A DNA stretch of 64,000 bases, taken from assembly GCF_025685605.1 (NCBI RefSeq), contig NZ_JAGTUT010000001.1, positions 4,216,001 to 4,280,000 of the forward strand, given 5' to 3'. The position numbers were made by a program, and so were the translations under genes. The notes under the pieces were generated by a model. It was not told where the DNA came from. It did not search any database and was given only the letters and a program-made list of their open reading frames with translations. Below are positions 1-8,616 of this stretch, piece after piece. Within the stretch, counting starts at the first letter, position 1; each line of letters opens with the position of its first letter. This DNA comes from Granulicella arctica. GTDB lineage: Bacteria; Acidobacteriota; Terriglobia; Terriglobales; Acidobacteriaceae.

Positions 1-903
1 TCGTTTCGCGTTGCGTTTGACAAACGGCAGGGAACCATCTCGCAGATCGAGCGGGGCGGCACATCGCTGTTGATGGAAGGTGGCGGGCCGAAGCTCTACC
101 TGTGGCGTGCACCCCACCGCAATGACGATGAGTGGGCTTCCAAGGCGTGGGACAAGTACGGCATCAATGAGCTGCAGACATCGGTGAAGAGCATCAAAGC
201 GACCCAACTGGGTGACTCGCAGGTGCTGGTGGAGGCCACGCTGCTGGAGCAGGGGCGCCAGGGTTGGTCGGCAACCTACAGGACCGCGTACACCGTTTCA
301 GGCGACGGCTCCATTGCGGTGAAAAACAACTTCGTACCTGCGGGCGAGAGGATTCCGCTGGCAAGAATCGGTGTGCGTCTGATGCTGAACAGGGCTTACA
401 ACCGCTTAACCTACCTGGGCCGGGGACCCATGGAAAACTACTCCGACCGTGATCGCGGATCGGACGTGGGTCTGTATTCCAGCACCGTGCAGGAGCAGTT
501 GACCCCCTATCCGAAGCCGATGGAAGCGGGGAACCATGAAGACGTCCGCTGGGCTGCGCTGGCCGCCAGCGGTCTGCCCTCGCTGGTAGCCGTGAGTGAG
601 GGCAAGCTGTTGCAGGTATCCGCTCTACCGCTCCGGGATGAAGATCTCGACCAGCCGGCTCATGCGGAGGACCTGCCGCCGAGTACGTCCACGGTGCTCA
701 CGCTGGATACACGCACGCTCGGCGTCGGCTCCAACAGTTGCGGACCGAAGCCCCTGCCGCAATACATGGTCTGGTCCGATCCAACGGAGTTTTCATATGT
801 GCTGCGACTGCTGCCCGCCGGCGACCATGAGTACCGCGATGCGGCGAGACTGCCGAATCTGGCGCAGTCACGGCCGTCTGCAACGCGAGATAACTTGCGA
901 TGA
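1..903 (+). CDS. Beta-galactosidase (GH2, LacZ type), C-terminal part
   Basis: The open frame runs in from the left edge, so only the last 300 codons are seen; the catalytic TIM barrel lies outside the window. The visible part is the beta-sandwich 'small chain' domain that ends LacZ-type GH2 enzymes and helps to shape the active site. Diagnostic stretches are APHRNDDEW near the start, YLGRGPMENYSDR in the middle, GNHEDVRW, and LGVGSNSCGPKPLPQY near the end. Family knowledge: hydrolyses terminal beta-galactosides. The stop is TGA at 901-903. It is followed 150 bp later by a GH43 gene on the same strand, which suggests a shared polysaccharide-use locus. No frameshift is seen. The family is very likely; the natural substrate is unknown. 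Confidence 0.9.
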   Translation, partial: SFRVAFDKRQGTISQIERGGTSLLMEGGGPKLYLWRAPHRNDDEWASKAWDKYGINELQTSVKSIKATQLGDSQVLVEATLLEQGRQGWSATYRTAYTVSGDGSIAVKNNFVPAGERIPLARIGVRLMLNRAYNRLTYLGRGPMENYSDRDRGSDVGLYSSTVQEQLTPYPKPMEAGNHEDVRWAALAASGLPSLVAVSEGKLLQVSALPLRDEDLDQPAHAEDLPPSTSTVLTLDTRTLGVGSNSCGPKPLPQYMVWSDPTEFSYVLRLLPAGDHEYRDAARLPNLAQSRPSATRDNLR

Positions 904-1055
904 GGTCTGGTGTGCGCGGTGTCAGTTCACCCGCGGCGGTGACACCGCGCAGGTGCCAGGGATGCTGACAGGGTGTCAGCCCAAAGGTAAACGTCAACTC
1001 TGCACGGCCGCACAACACCCGTTAGACTGGCACTCCTTCATCGAAAGGCACACGC

Positions 1056-2612
1056 ATGCACTCTCACACTTCTTCGGCACAGACCTCATCCTGGACCCGG
1101 CGGCAGTTCGTTCAGATTGGAGGGTCAGCCGTAAGCGCGGGTGTGGCCACGTCGTGGCCGGCACTTTCGTTTGCATCGTCACTGCCATCGCATACTGCCG
1201 GGACCTATAGCAACCCGGTGATCGCGGGTGACCATCCCGATGCGGGTGCTATCCGCGTCGGCAGTGAATACTACCTGGTTCATACCACCGACCACTTTTC
1301 GCCCGGCCTGCTCATCTGGCACTCACGCGATCTGGTGCATTGGAAGGCCGCTGGAGCGGCGCTCGATGCCTACTATGGAGCCGTCTGGGCGCCCTTCCTG
1401 TGCGAATACAAGGGGCTCTTCTACATCTACTATCCCTGCGACGGCAAGATCTTCGTTGTACACGCGCCGCATCCGTTGGGACCATGGAGCAAGCCGATAG
1501 CGCTCGGTATTGGCGGGATCGATCCCACACACGGTGCCACTCCGGAAGGCCGCCGTGTCCTCTATCTGGCGGGCGGAGGGATGGCGGAGCTTTCAGACGA
1601 CGGCCTCTCCGTGAAGGCACCGCCGCGCAAGGTATTGTCCGCGTGGACCATTCCAGACAACTGGCAGGTCGAATGCGAATGCCTTGAGGCGCCCAAGCTG
1701 CTGTTCCACGACGGCTACTATCACCTGACGGTCGCAGAGGGCGGAACCTCCGGGCCGCCCACAAGCCACATGGTGCTCTCTGCCCGCAGCCGCAACATCG
1801 ACGGCCTCTGGGAGTGGTCGCCGCACAACCCCATCGTTCACACTCGCAGCAGGGCAGAGACGTGGTGGTCGCAGGGTCATGGACGCCTGGTGGACGATGC
1901 GGACGGCTCCTGGTGGATGACGTACCATTCCTACCGGAATGGCGCTCAGAACCTTGGCCGCCAGGTGCTGCTGCTGCCCATCGAATGGACTGCAGACGGC
2001 TGGTACAAGGTGCGTGATGACATCTCGGCTGGAAACCCCATCCCTAAGGCTCACCTGGAACCCGAACCGTCAGCGGACACGGCTGGCGCGTTCTCCGGCA
2101 CAGCACTTGATCTGCAATGGCAGTTCTGGAAGGGCTATGACCTGAACCGGGTGCGCCTTGCGGACGGCTCGCTCACACTCGCCGCCCACGGCGACAGCAT
2201 CCAGACCACATCGCCGCTCACGCGCGCCGCCACGCACCCGAACTACACGGTCGAGGTTGACATCGAGATCACGCAGGGGTGCGAGGCAGGATTGATCCTC
2301 TTTTACGACAGCACTCACCTCTGCGGACTGCGCCTCACCTCGGACCCAAGAACCCGGTCTCCCGGCAAGACCTTCCTCGTGCAAGGCGGACGAGCAACCC
2401 TGCGGATCGTCAACGTGGACCAGGTCGCAGACTTCTACTATCACCTTCAGGACGGACCCACCGCAGGCAAGTGGACGCACATCCGCGATTCACTAGATGT
2501 CACGACTTACCAGCAGAATGCGATTGGAGGCTTTCTTGATTTAAGGCCCGCTTTGTATGCCTGCGGCACTGGATCAGCGACCTTCCGGAAGTGGAAATAC
2601 GAGCCGAAGTAG
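1056..2612 (+). CDS. GH43-family glycosidase with Tat signal and C-terminal sandwich domain
   Basis: 518 residues. The N-terminus has a twin-arginine signal (TRRQFVQIGG, about residues 14-23) followed by a hydrophobic Ala/Ser-rich stretch, so export in folded form is expected. The catalytic five-bladed propeller follows. AGDHPDAGAI carries the likely base Asp, GIDPTHGATPEG the likely pKa-modulating Asp, and CECLEAPKLL the likely acid Glu. WWSQGHGRLVDDADGSWWM is typical of beta-xylosidase/arabinosidase members. Residues about 340-515 look like the concanavalin-like C-terminal domain of this family. Family knowledge: cleaves xylosides or arabinosides from hemicellulose. It lies downstream of the beta-galactosidase on the same strand. 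Exact substrate cannot be told from sequence. Confidence 0.88.
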   Translation: MHSHTSSAQTSSWTRRQFVQIGGSAVSAGVATSWPALSFASSLPSHTAGTYSNPVIAGDHPDAGAIRVGSEYYLVHTTDHFSPGLLIWHSRDLVHWKAAGAALDAYYGAVWAPFLCEYKGLFYIYYPCDGKIFVVHAPHPLGPWSKPIALGIGGIDPTHGATPEGRRVLYLAGGGMAELSDDGLSVKAPPRKVLSAWTIPDNWQVECECLEAPKLLFHDGYYHLTVAEGGTSGPPTSHMVLSARSRNIDGLWEWSPHNPIVHTRSRAETWWSQGHGRLVDDADGSWWMTYHSYRNGAQNLGRQVLLLPIEWTADGWYKVRDDISAGNPIPKAHLEPEPSADTAGAFSGTALDLQWQFWKGYDLNRVRLADGSLTLAAHGDSIQTTSPLTRAATHPNYTVEVDIEITQGCEAGLILFYDSTHLCGLRLTSDPRTRSPGKTFLVQGGRATLRIVNVDQVADFYYHLQDGPTAGKWTHIRDSLDVTTYQQNAIGGFLDLRPALYACGTGSATFRKWKYEPK

Positions 2613-2989
2613 CGACTCCACGGAGGTCGTACATCGGTGAGGTGAGCTAAGGACAAGAGGAAATCGTTCCATCGCGAATCAACTCCGCTCGCGAATCTTC
2701 GTGACCGCAAGTCCTGTGCGGCGAGAGCTTGCTTGTAGGGCTCTTAGCGACATCCTCACCCTGTTCTGAAGTCTGAAGGAGCGTGTGATCCGATCCGCCG
2801 AGAGAAGCTTTGAGGTCTCCTCAGACACGATGGACCGCACCCATTTGCACGAGCAAACGGAGACAGCAAATCTTTGTGATCTTTGCCCGTAGTTGGGATC
2901 TGGCGATCCCAGGAGGTGCATGGTCCTCGGCATGTACCCGGGGTATTTACAATGTCCGAAAGTCACCCGCTCGAAAGCAGCACACCATC
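2613..2989. other. Intergenic stretch, no convincing gene
   Basis: Short frames exist on both strands but none has a recognisable domain or a good ribosome site. The right end carries the presumed promoter and leader of the broken parB-like gene. The stretch probably marks the left edge of the mobile-element remnant. Confidence 0.4.
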
Positions 2990-4566
2990 ATGGAAACGCA
3001 GATCGTCAATGTTAACGAATACCGCAACGTAACACTCGCATGCTAAGTGAGTCCAAGACCAACCCCCGTCGCACCTTTGAAGCAACGGCCTTGAAGGAGC
3101 TGGCAGAGTCCATCCGTACCCAGGGGGTTATCTCGCCCTTGCTGGTTCGGCCACTTACCGAGAATGGCTTCGAGATCATCGCAGGAGCACGGTTTATCGC
3201 GCCGCGCAGATGGCATAAGCCTCGACCGTGCCCATCCGCATCATTCATCTCTCCGATGCAGCAGCACTGGAGGCTCAATTGGTGGAAAACCTGATAACGT
3301 CTGAATTCATCCGATGGAGGAGGCGCAGGATTCCGCGCTTTGCCGGATTGGAAGACCCCACGTACAGCATCGAGCAGATTGAGGCGAAGGTGGGCAAATC
3401 GCCCGTCTTCGTGGCTTCGAGGTTGAAATTATCCGACCTTGTCCCGTCTGCGGTCGATGCCTTCTATGCCGATGAGATCGGCGTTGGCCATGCGCTATTG
3501 TTGGCGAAGCTGCCCGCCGATCAGCAGGAAGCGGCCCTTCAATCCTGTTTCAAGGAGGTCCACAATGGAGGATCGAAGCCCGCTCGTATCCTGCTGCCTT
3601 TCCGCAACCTGCAATTCTGGATTGACAGCAATATCCTGTTAGTCCTGAAAGATGCGCCGTTCAACAAGCGGGACGCGCAGCTTATCCCGACCGCTGGCAG
3701 TTGTGCCGATCGCCCCAAACGGACAGGCCATAACAAGCTGCTGTTTGGCGATGACCTCGGAAGACAGGGTGACCGATGCACCGATCCCAATTGCTATCAG
3801 GCCAAAGTCTCAGCGCATGTCGCGCAGACCGTCGCCGCGAAACCGGAGTTGGTGCAGATCAGTACGGCCTAGGGGGGCAGAAAGAAGGCAGCCTGGTATT
3901 GCCGCGCAACAGGTACACCGTGTTTCGCGACGACCGTCCCAAATCCAAAGACGAGGCCAAGCGTGGCGAATACAAGAGTGCAAGTTCACCACTGAGGCCA
4001 TCATCACCGAAGGTACGGACGTAGGCACGACCCATAAGGTCTGCGCAAACGCGAGCTGCCCGGTACATCATCCGAAGCAACCAGCGAGCCGAGACGAAAG
4101 CTGGAAGGCAGAACAGGAGAAGCAGCGCAAAGAGGCGGCTATTGCCAACACCGTTGGCCTTCGCATATTGTCTGCCATCGGCTCCGCCGTCCCGGTTCGC
4201 TTATTGAAGCGTGACATGCTTCTCATCATCGAGAAGCTGACCACTTCAATGGACGACAGCCGAGTGGAGATGTTGGCGCGGCAGCATGGCATCCGTCAGA
4301 AACGGGACAATGGCGGTGTGAAGAAAGCCTTCATCGCCTTCCTCAAGAGAGCGGACGAAGGCACGCTGTCTCGGATAGCCGTCTAGGGCAGCATCTTGTT
4401 GGCGGCATCACGTAGTAACTCCACCAACGTCCTGAAAGACGCAGCAGCCGCCTACAAAGTTGACACAGACGCCATCACTGCGAAGGTGCGGCAAGAGTTC
4501 TCTGCGAAAGAGAAGGCGAAGAAGGCCGCACAACCAGCGGCGAAGGCAACCAAGAAAGCGGCCTAA
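2990..4566 (+). pseudogene. ParB/RepB-family partition protein, broken by several frameshifts
   Basis: Successive frames, each open for part of the length, read as one ParB-like protein. [14 protein letters not shown] starts at 2990. The ParB N-terminal domain ([20 protein letters not shown], then [15 protein letters not shown]) is in a second frame from 3040. The HTH/KorB-like part (YSIEQIEAKVGKSPVFVASR; DEIGVGHALLLAKLP) is in a third frame from about 3228. A short piece around 3873-3975 uses the frame of the start, and a zinc-like segment CANASCPVHHP with the C-terminal helices returns to the second frame. A TAG at 4384-4386 precedes a Lys/Ala-rich tail ending at 4566. At least four frame changes plus one stop mean it cannot make a full protein. 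Family knowledge: such proteins segregate plasmids or integrative elements. It is a relic of mobile DNA, perhaps of the element whose transfer genes decay at 44-48 kb. Confidence 0.85.
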
Positions 4567-4630
4567 CGGGGTCGGTTCTCTCGAGGGGCGCCCAATGGCC
4601 GTCCTTCGTTTATTCCTCAAAAAGCCGCAG

Positions 4631-4653
4631 GGAGAAACCGCTTTGGTTTCTCC
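4631..4653. terminator. Strong hairpin after the parB remnant, possible bidirectional terminator
   Basis: Perfect 9-bp arms GGAGAAACC and GGTTTCTCC around a GCTTT loop. It lies between the convergent parB remnant and the FMN reductase gene. There is no clear T-tract, so terminator function is inferred from position and stem strength. Confidence 0.5.
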
Positions 4654-4798
4654 CCGCACCTCTCATCCCGTTACCGGCCCCCGCTCGCCCGCTGCGCGGC
4701 AGGAGTCGAGTTCCTCCTCCTGCACCTTCCCCTCCTGCAAATGAGCAATTGCTGAGAATCGCGTTGACCGTTCCTTATCTGCTCCGATTTATGCCATG

Positions 4799-5365
4799 TC
4801 AAGCTTCAACGCGCAGGGTCCGCATGGCACCCGACCAACGAAGCACTTGCCGCAACATCTCACGGACTGAAGCTGTGAGCGCTTCTGTAGGGACGAACGC
4901 TCCGGAAGCAAAGGTGGGATGCGTTAGAACCGCGGGCTGGAAGCGCACGGTGGCCACCTGAAGTTCAGCAAGCACGAGTCTGAGCGCTTCTGCTGCTCGC
5001 ACTCCTGCTGCCCAGCCACCGTAGCTCACGATACCAGCGGCTTTGTCGTTCCACTCACGATAGACATAGTCCAGAGCGTTTTTTAGCGCCCCGGGGTAGG
5101 AGTGGTTGTACTCCGGAACGACGAACACATATCCATCAAAGCTCCGGATGACCTGACTCCACTTTTTTGTGTGCGCATGCTCATACTTTTGGTGATTTGG
5201 GTTACCACCCTCATCGAGATTTCCAAGATGGTAGTCGGCCAGGTCGATCAACTCGTAGGCGGCGCCACCGTGGTTCCGCGCCGTGTCCAGCACCCAGGAT
5301 GCGATCTGGTCGCCCCGCCGTCCGGGACGTGTACTCCCAAGAATGATTGCAATGCGAAGATCCAT
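4799..5365 (-). CDS. NAD(P)H-dependent FMN reductase family protein
   Basis: 188 residues, the usual length for flavodoxin-like NADPH-dependent FMN reductases. The N-terminal strand and phosphate loop read IILGSTRPGRRGDQIA (about residues 7-22). The FMN-contact motif PEYNHSYPGALKNALDY follows at about 104-120, then the conserved VSYGGWAAGVRAAEAL at about 134-149. Family knowledge: two-electron reduction of FMN, quinones, azo dyes or chromate with NAD(P)H, in the cytoplasm. It is divergent from a MarR-type regulator, and the 80-bp gap holds two palindromes with the same half-site, so repression by that regulator with release by a small electrophile or quinone is likely (inference). No signal peptide and no breaks. 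Confidence 0.9.
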   Translation of the reverse strand: MDLRIAIILGSTRPGRRGDQIASWVLDTARNHGGAAYELIDLADYHLGNLDEGGNPNHQKYEHAHTKKWSQVIRSFDGYVFVVPEYNHSYPGALKNALDYVYREWNDKAAGIVSYGGWAAGVRAAEALRLVLAELQVATVRFQPAVLTHPTFASGAFVPTEALTASVREMLRQVLRWSGAMRTLRVEA

Positions 5366-5380
5366 GACTGCACCTTTATA

Positions 5381-5424
5381 GTTGATACGTCAACACTATA
5401 AGGCCATCAGTTGATGCGTCAACT
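5381..5424. promoter_or_regulatory. Two matching palindromic operators between FMN reductase and marR
   Basis: GTTGATACGTCAAC at 5381-5394 and AGTTGATGCGTCAACT at 5409-5424 share the half-site GTTGA and a four-base centre ending in CG. They fill most of the divergent promoter region, as expected for binding by the adjacent MarR-type protein. The sequence is seen; the binding is inferred. Confidence 0.7.
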
Positions 5425-5445
5425 GTTACTGGATAGAATAAGAAG

Positions 5446-5934
5446 ATGAAGCGATCTGCAGACCTCTCACCTCAGGAATGGGAGCAATGGCATCGGTGGA
5501 CGCTCATGCAGCGTCTCTTGACGCAGCAGATAGAGCGGCATCTACAGTTGTCGTTTGGGATATCGAAAGCAGAATTCAGCATCCTGGTAACCCTGCTCCG
5601 TTCGTCCGTCAAGGAACCACGCGTCGGCGACCTTTCGCAGTCGCTTGGTTGGGAGAAAAGCCGTGTATCCCATCTGCTCACCCGAATGGAAGGCCGTGGG
5701 CTCGTAAAGCGAGTAGAAACTGGAGCCGCCGGACGACGCACGGGCTTGCGACTCACGTTTCAGGGACGCCAACTTGCGGAGCGCGCCGTCACCGGGCATG
5801 CTCAGAACATCAAGCGCAACTTTTTCGAGGTATCTACACCTGACCAAAACGTCACGATCAGGTCATGGATAGAGCAAATGATCGTGGCCCTCCAGGGCCC
5901 TGAGGCGGTTAGCCAGGGCTCAGTCGAGCCCTGA
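5446..5934 (+). CDS. MarR-family transcriptional regulator
   Basis: 162 residues with the winged-helix core of MarR proteins: LSFGISKAEFSILVTLL (helix leading to the HTH), GDLSQSLGWEKSRVSHLLTR (helix-turn-helix, about residues 64-83), then MEGRGLVKRVE with a basic wing ending GRRTGLRLT. Family knowledge: dimeric repressor that leaves DNA on binding a phenolic or on Cys oxidation. It is transcribed away from the FMN reductase gene and both promoters overlap twin palindromes, so it probably controls that gene and itself. The start ATG at 5446 follows AGAATAAGAAG, a weak ribosome site. A hairpin overlaps the stop codon. Confidence 0.88.
   Translation: MKRSADLSPQEWEQWHRWTLMQRLLTQQIERHLQLSFGISKAEFSILVTLLRSSVKEPRVGDLSQSLGWEKSRVSHLLTRMEGRGLVKRVETGAAGRRTGLRLTFQGRQLAERAVTGHAQNIKRNFFEVSTPDQNVTIRSWIEQMIVALQGPEAVSQGSVEP
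5914..5933. terminator. Hairpin overlapping the marR stop codon
   Basis: Perfect 8-bp arms CAGGGCTC and GAGCCCTG around AGTC. It overlaps the last codons of the MarR gene and has no clear T-tract. It may end transcription or may simply be structured coding DNA. Confidence 0.4.
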
Positions 5935-6239
5935 CACATAGGGCCTTCGACCTGGCCCCTCCTATCGACCCTCGATCATTCGGTACTTCCACAACACCTT
6001 TGGTCTCCAGAAGTCTTAGTGCTGTACTGATGTGACTCAGTGAGTGCAATGGCGATTTGGTACACATTGAGAAGGGGCCTTTGCTTTTCTGAACATCGGA
6101 CTGGATTTGTGGAGAGGACAGGTCCGCTGAGATTCTCTCTCCCTTGTCTAGGCTTTCTTTTCTCTTTACGGGCGTCCAGAGGGGATATTTCTCATTCCAG
6201 TTTTCGTAATTTCGGGTCCATGGTTCGTATACCCATCGT
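5935..6239. other. Intergenic region upstream of the ECF sigma operon
   Basis: About 300 bp with no supported gene. It must contain the promoter of the sigma/anti-sigma operon; an autoregulated ECF promoter could not be picked out by eye. Confidence 0.35.
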
Positions 6240-6272
6240 ATGTTCGATTATGAGCTGACTTCGAGGGCGTCC

Positions 6273-6827
6273 ATGGAAAGCGAAACGGAACGAATCGCGC
6301 TTGGGTTGCGCCAGCGAGATGTCGTCGTCCTTGAGGCTCTGGTCGAGCAATACCAATACCGGCTTGTTCGTTATCTGGTCTCCCTGTTGGGCAGACGCGA
6401 TGGAGTTGACGATTTCGTGCAGGAGACGTGGCTACGAGTCCTGGAGCGGGGTGGGTCCTACGACGGGCAGTATCGCTTTGAACCCTGGCTCTTCAGGGTG
6501 GCACGCAATGTTGCTCTCGATGCCATGCGTAAGCGACCGATGTTCAGTCTGGACTCAGATGAGGCGGATGGCGTTGGCTCATCGCCTGCTTCCGGTGAGC
6601 CTTCGCCATACACGCTTGCGGCGCGGACACAAGATGCCGAGCGGATTGCCCACTCGCTGCAAACTCTGGAGCCCGTCTATCGCGAAGCCCTCGTACTGCG
6701 TTTTCAAGAAGATTTATCTCTAGAGGAAATATCTGTGATTGTGGGAGCGCCGGTCTCTACCGTAGCTTCCAGAATTTATCGAGGACTGGCAACGCTGCGG
6801 CCGCGGTTCGAGGGAGACACAGCATGA
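6273..6827 (+). CDS. ECF-type RNA polymerase sigma factor
   Basis: 184 residues from ATG 6273, which has a GAGG ribosome site 7 bp upstream; ATG 6240 in the same frame has none. Region sigma-2 is seen in VRYLVSLLGRRDGVDDFVQ and ETWLRVLERG, with the core-binding FEPWLFRVARNVALDAMRK after it. Region sigma-4 is LVLRFQEDLSLEEISVIVG plus the recognition helix VSTVASRIYRGLATLRPR. Family knowledge: directs RNA polymerase to a stress regulon. Its stop overlaps the next gene by 4 bp (ATGA at 6824), and that gene is a zinc-finger anti-sigma factor, so the pair is a classic sigma/anti-sigma switch. The inducing signal is not visible. Confidence 0.9.
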   Translation: MESETERIALGLRQRDVVVLEALVEQYQYRLVRYLVSLLGRRDGVDDFVQETWLRVLERGGSYDGQYRFEPWLFRVARNVALDAMRKRPMFSLDSDEADGVGSSPASGEPSPYTLAARTQDAERIAHSLQTLEPVYREALVLRFQEDLSLEEISVIVGAPVSTVASRIYRGLATLRPRFEGDTA

Positions 6828-7291
6828 ATATTGACCACCACGAAACTTTCCAACGCATGATCGACGAGAGTCTGGCGGGCGCCCTCTCAGCGGAGAACGA
6901 ACAATCTCTTCGCGAGCATCTCTCCACTTGCGCTACCTGCAGGGAGTATCTCAGCGCCAGCAACCGGATTATCGCGGGCCTCAGCGGTTTTTCCTTCGAG
7001 GTAAATCCAACCCTCAATGCCAGGGTTCTCGTAGCCCTTAAGCTGTATAACACCGGGACAATGCGACAGCACAGCGTGCCATTCAAGAACTGGGCTGCAT
7101 TTGCTGTGGCACTCTCGATGTCATTTGTCGGATCGGGACTCGTGTACCAGATGGCCGAGCGCCTGGCGGTCCCAATGCATTTTGTCTCTGCTCAAGTCCA
7201 GGCAGGCGTGCTCGTCTTTTGGCTGCTGCCATCTCTTTGCGCGGCCTTATGTCTGCTCGCGGCGCCTGGTGAGAATAGAGGTATTGCATGA
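6824..7291 (+). CDS. Membrane anti-sigma factor with zinc-finger (zf-HC2) domain
   Basis: 155 residues. The HxxxCxxC anti-sigma zinc motif is H32, C36 and C39 (REHLSTCATCREYL). After the sigma-binding part there are two hydrophobic segments (about residues 87-109 and 125-147), so the protein is membrane-anchored with the zinc domain in the cytoplasm. Family knowledge: holds the cognate ECF sigma factor until a signal arrives. It overlaps both neighbours by 4 bp, which implies translational coupling in one transcript. There is no long periplasmic sensor domain; signal input must come through the short loop or through the next membrane protein. Good confidence in the role, little in the signal. 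Confidence 0.85.
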   Translation: MNIDHHETFQRMIDESLAGALSAENEQSLREHLSTCATCREYLSASNRIIAGLSGFSFEVNPTLNARVLVALKLYNTGTMRQHSVPFKNWAAFAVALSMSFVGSGLVYQMAERLAVPMHFVSAQVQAGVLVFWLLPSLCAALCLLAAPGENRGIA

Positions 7292-7758
7292 CACAGCAAT
7301 CGGCGGTGCTTTTGATAGCGTTCTTGGCCGGGATTGTAATCGCGGCTGTCTTATTGGGATCGGCAACGCGGAAGCTTCTACCGCGATCTGCAATGGGCAT
7401 CGCGGCACTGGCGATCCCGATGTGGGTGCTCTATTTTGTTTCCGGCCAGGGCCGTTCCCTACTTGCCACCAAAGGATTTCTCAATGCGATGCCGGAAGCG
7501 CTTTGGTTTGGCTTAACGTTTGGCGTCTTCACCGCGGCTTTTTTCCTTGCCCTCGGATATATCTATGGGGACGCAAAAAGGCGTCAAATGCCTGCCTGGG
7601 CCTGGGTGATTGCCGCTTTCCTCATACCCAATTTCATTGGATTCATCCTTTATCTTGTGTTCCGAAGGCCTCTCCTTGGGCCTTGCAGTTCCTGTGGCAA
7701 GCCTGTTCGCGGGGGAGAAGCATTCTGCAGGCACTGCGGGCACTCGCAGGGTTCTTAG
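7288..7758 (+). CDS. Membrane protein with C-terminal zinc ribbon
   Basis: 156 residues. There are about four hydrophobic segments (roughly 5-25, 35-52, 70-92 and 100-122), followed by a short C-terminal zinc ribbon CSSCGKPVRGGEAFCRHCG with two CxxC-type pairs. The N-terminus overlaps the anti-sigma gene by 4 bp, so it is the third gene of the sigma operon. The ribbon is on the side expected for the cytoplasm, so it could pass membrane information to the sigma/anti-sigma pair or bind nucleic acid. That role is inference; I do not recognise a named family. Confidence 0.7.
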   Translation: MTQQSAVLLIAFLAGIVIAAVLLGSATRKLLPRSAMGIAALAIPMWVLYFVSGQGRSLLATKGFLNAMPEALWFGLTFGVFTAAFFLALGYIYGDAKRRQMPAWAWVIAAFLIPNFIGFILYLVFRRPLLGPCSSCGKPVRGGEAFCRHCGHSQGS

Positions 7759-7803
7759 TATCGAACCCATCGCAGCTGACGATCACACAGAACGGAGGAC
7801 GGT

Positions 7804-8223
7804 ATGAAACGTGAACGCGCCTTACAGGTAGTGTTGGTGTTGGTGGGCTTGATTTATTGCTTTTGGGGCTATCTCCTGTTCGACAATCTGTGGCACGATA
7901 AGTGGCTTCGCGGGCATAGTGACGTCATGCCGATGTTCCTGAGCCTTAACACGGCGCTTGGAGTCTGCCTGTTGCTGGCCGTTAAGCAACCGGCGAAGCA
8001 TCGTTTGATGATCGGCTACGGGGCGTGGTCCAGCCTTGCCCACGCGTTCACGATGACCATCATGTCGGCAGAGGCGATAGTTCACGGGACCCACAGGCAG
8101 GATAGTCCACAGGACATTGTGATGTTTGTTGTTATTGGAGGCACGCTGCTTGCGCTCCTCCCGGCAAAACAAGCATCGCAGGCCGGTGAACATATCGGTG
8201 AGCCACGCTTTGTCGAACGTTAG
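7804..8223 (+). CDS. Small four-helix membrane protein (DUF6632-like)
   Basis: 139 residues with four hydrophobic stretches (about 8-25, 43-60, 68-90 and 104-121). The FWGYLLFDNLWHDKW and LMIGYGAWSSLAHAFTM segments resemble a small family of unknown function common in soil bacteria. It follows the sigma operon by 45 bp on the same strand, with GGAGG 8 bp before the ATG, so it may be a fourth operon gene. No catalytic motif is seen and no function is claimed. Confidence 0.65.
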   Translation: MKRERALQVVLVLVGLIYCFWGYLLFDNLWHDKWLRGHSDVMPMFLSLNTALGVCLLLAVKQPAKHRLMIGYGAWSSLAHAFTMTIMSAEAIVHGTHRQDSPQDIVMFVVIGGTLLALLPAKQASQAGEHIGEPRFVER

Positions 8224-8616
8224 GATCTCGAATTTCAACTGTCGATAGCAGGCCAATGCACTCATCGAGCACTTGCTCAAGCGTTGCGGACGGGATTAGT
8301 ACCGGGAAAGGCCGTTCTCGTCGTCTGAGCCATCGCTGACGAGAAGCCGACTTTCTATGAGCAGGTCACTAGTGTCAAGGGATTGTTCTTTGTTTTTCCT
8401 TCATAGGGCTTTTGCTTTTGTCGTTGCTCTTGGTTTCGTTGCTCTCCACCGTGTTTCTATTCGCACTCTTGATGAGCTGTCTTGAAGCAAGCTCGGTGCC
8501 GGTTGGGGTTCGAGAGAAGAGTCGATGCTGCCATTTATCGGTCGGCCTCGAAGGCCGAAGTCGGCTCGCAGTCATCGGAACACGGTGTCGTCGCAACGGG
8601 TGAACATGTTGATCTC
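8224..8616. other. Non-coding flank of the IS110 element, with hairpins
   Basis: About 390 bp without a supported gene, downstream of the IS110 transposase in its direction of transcription. It holds a perfect hairpin (TCGGCCT and AGGCCGA around CGA at 8542-8558). A segment at 8326-8352 is nearly repeated, inverted, beside the second IS110 at 31252-31278. IS110 elements encode a guide (bridge) RNA in one non-coding end. The opposite flank here is at most 90 bp, so this side is the only one with room for a long RNA. That is an inference from position and folding only. Confidence 0.35.

Noticed and set aside
1312-1764. 150-codon minus-strand frame inside the GH43 gene
   Set aside because: Arg/Pro-rich shadow with no domain; the plus-strand gene is clear.
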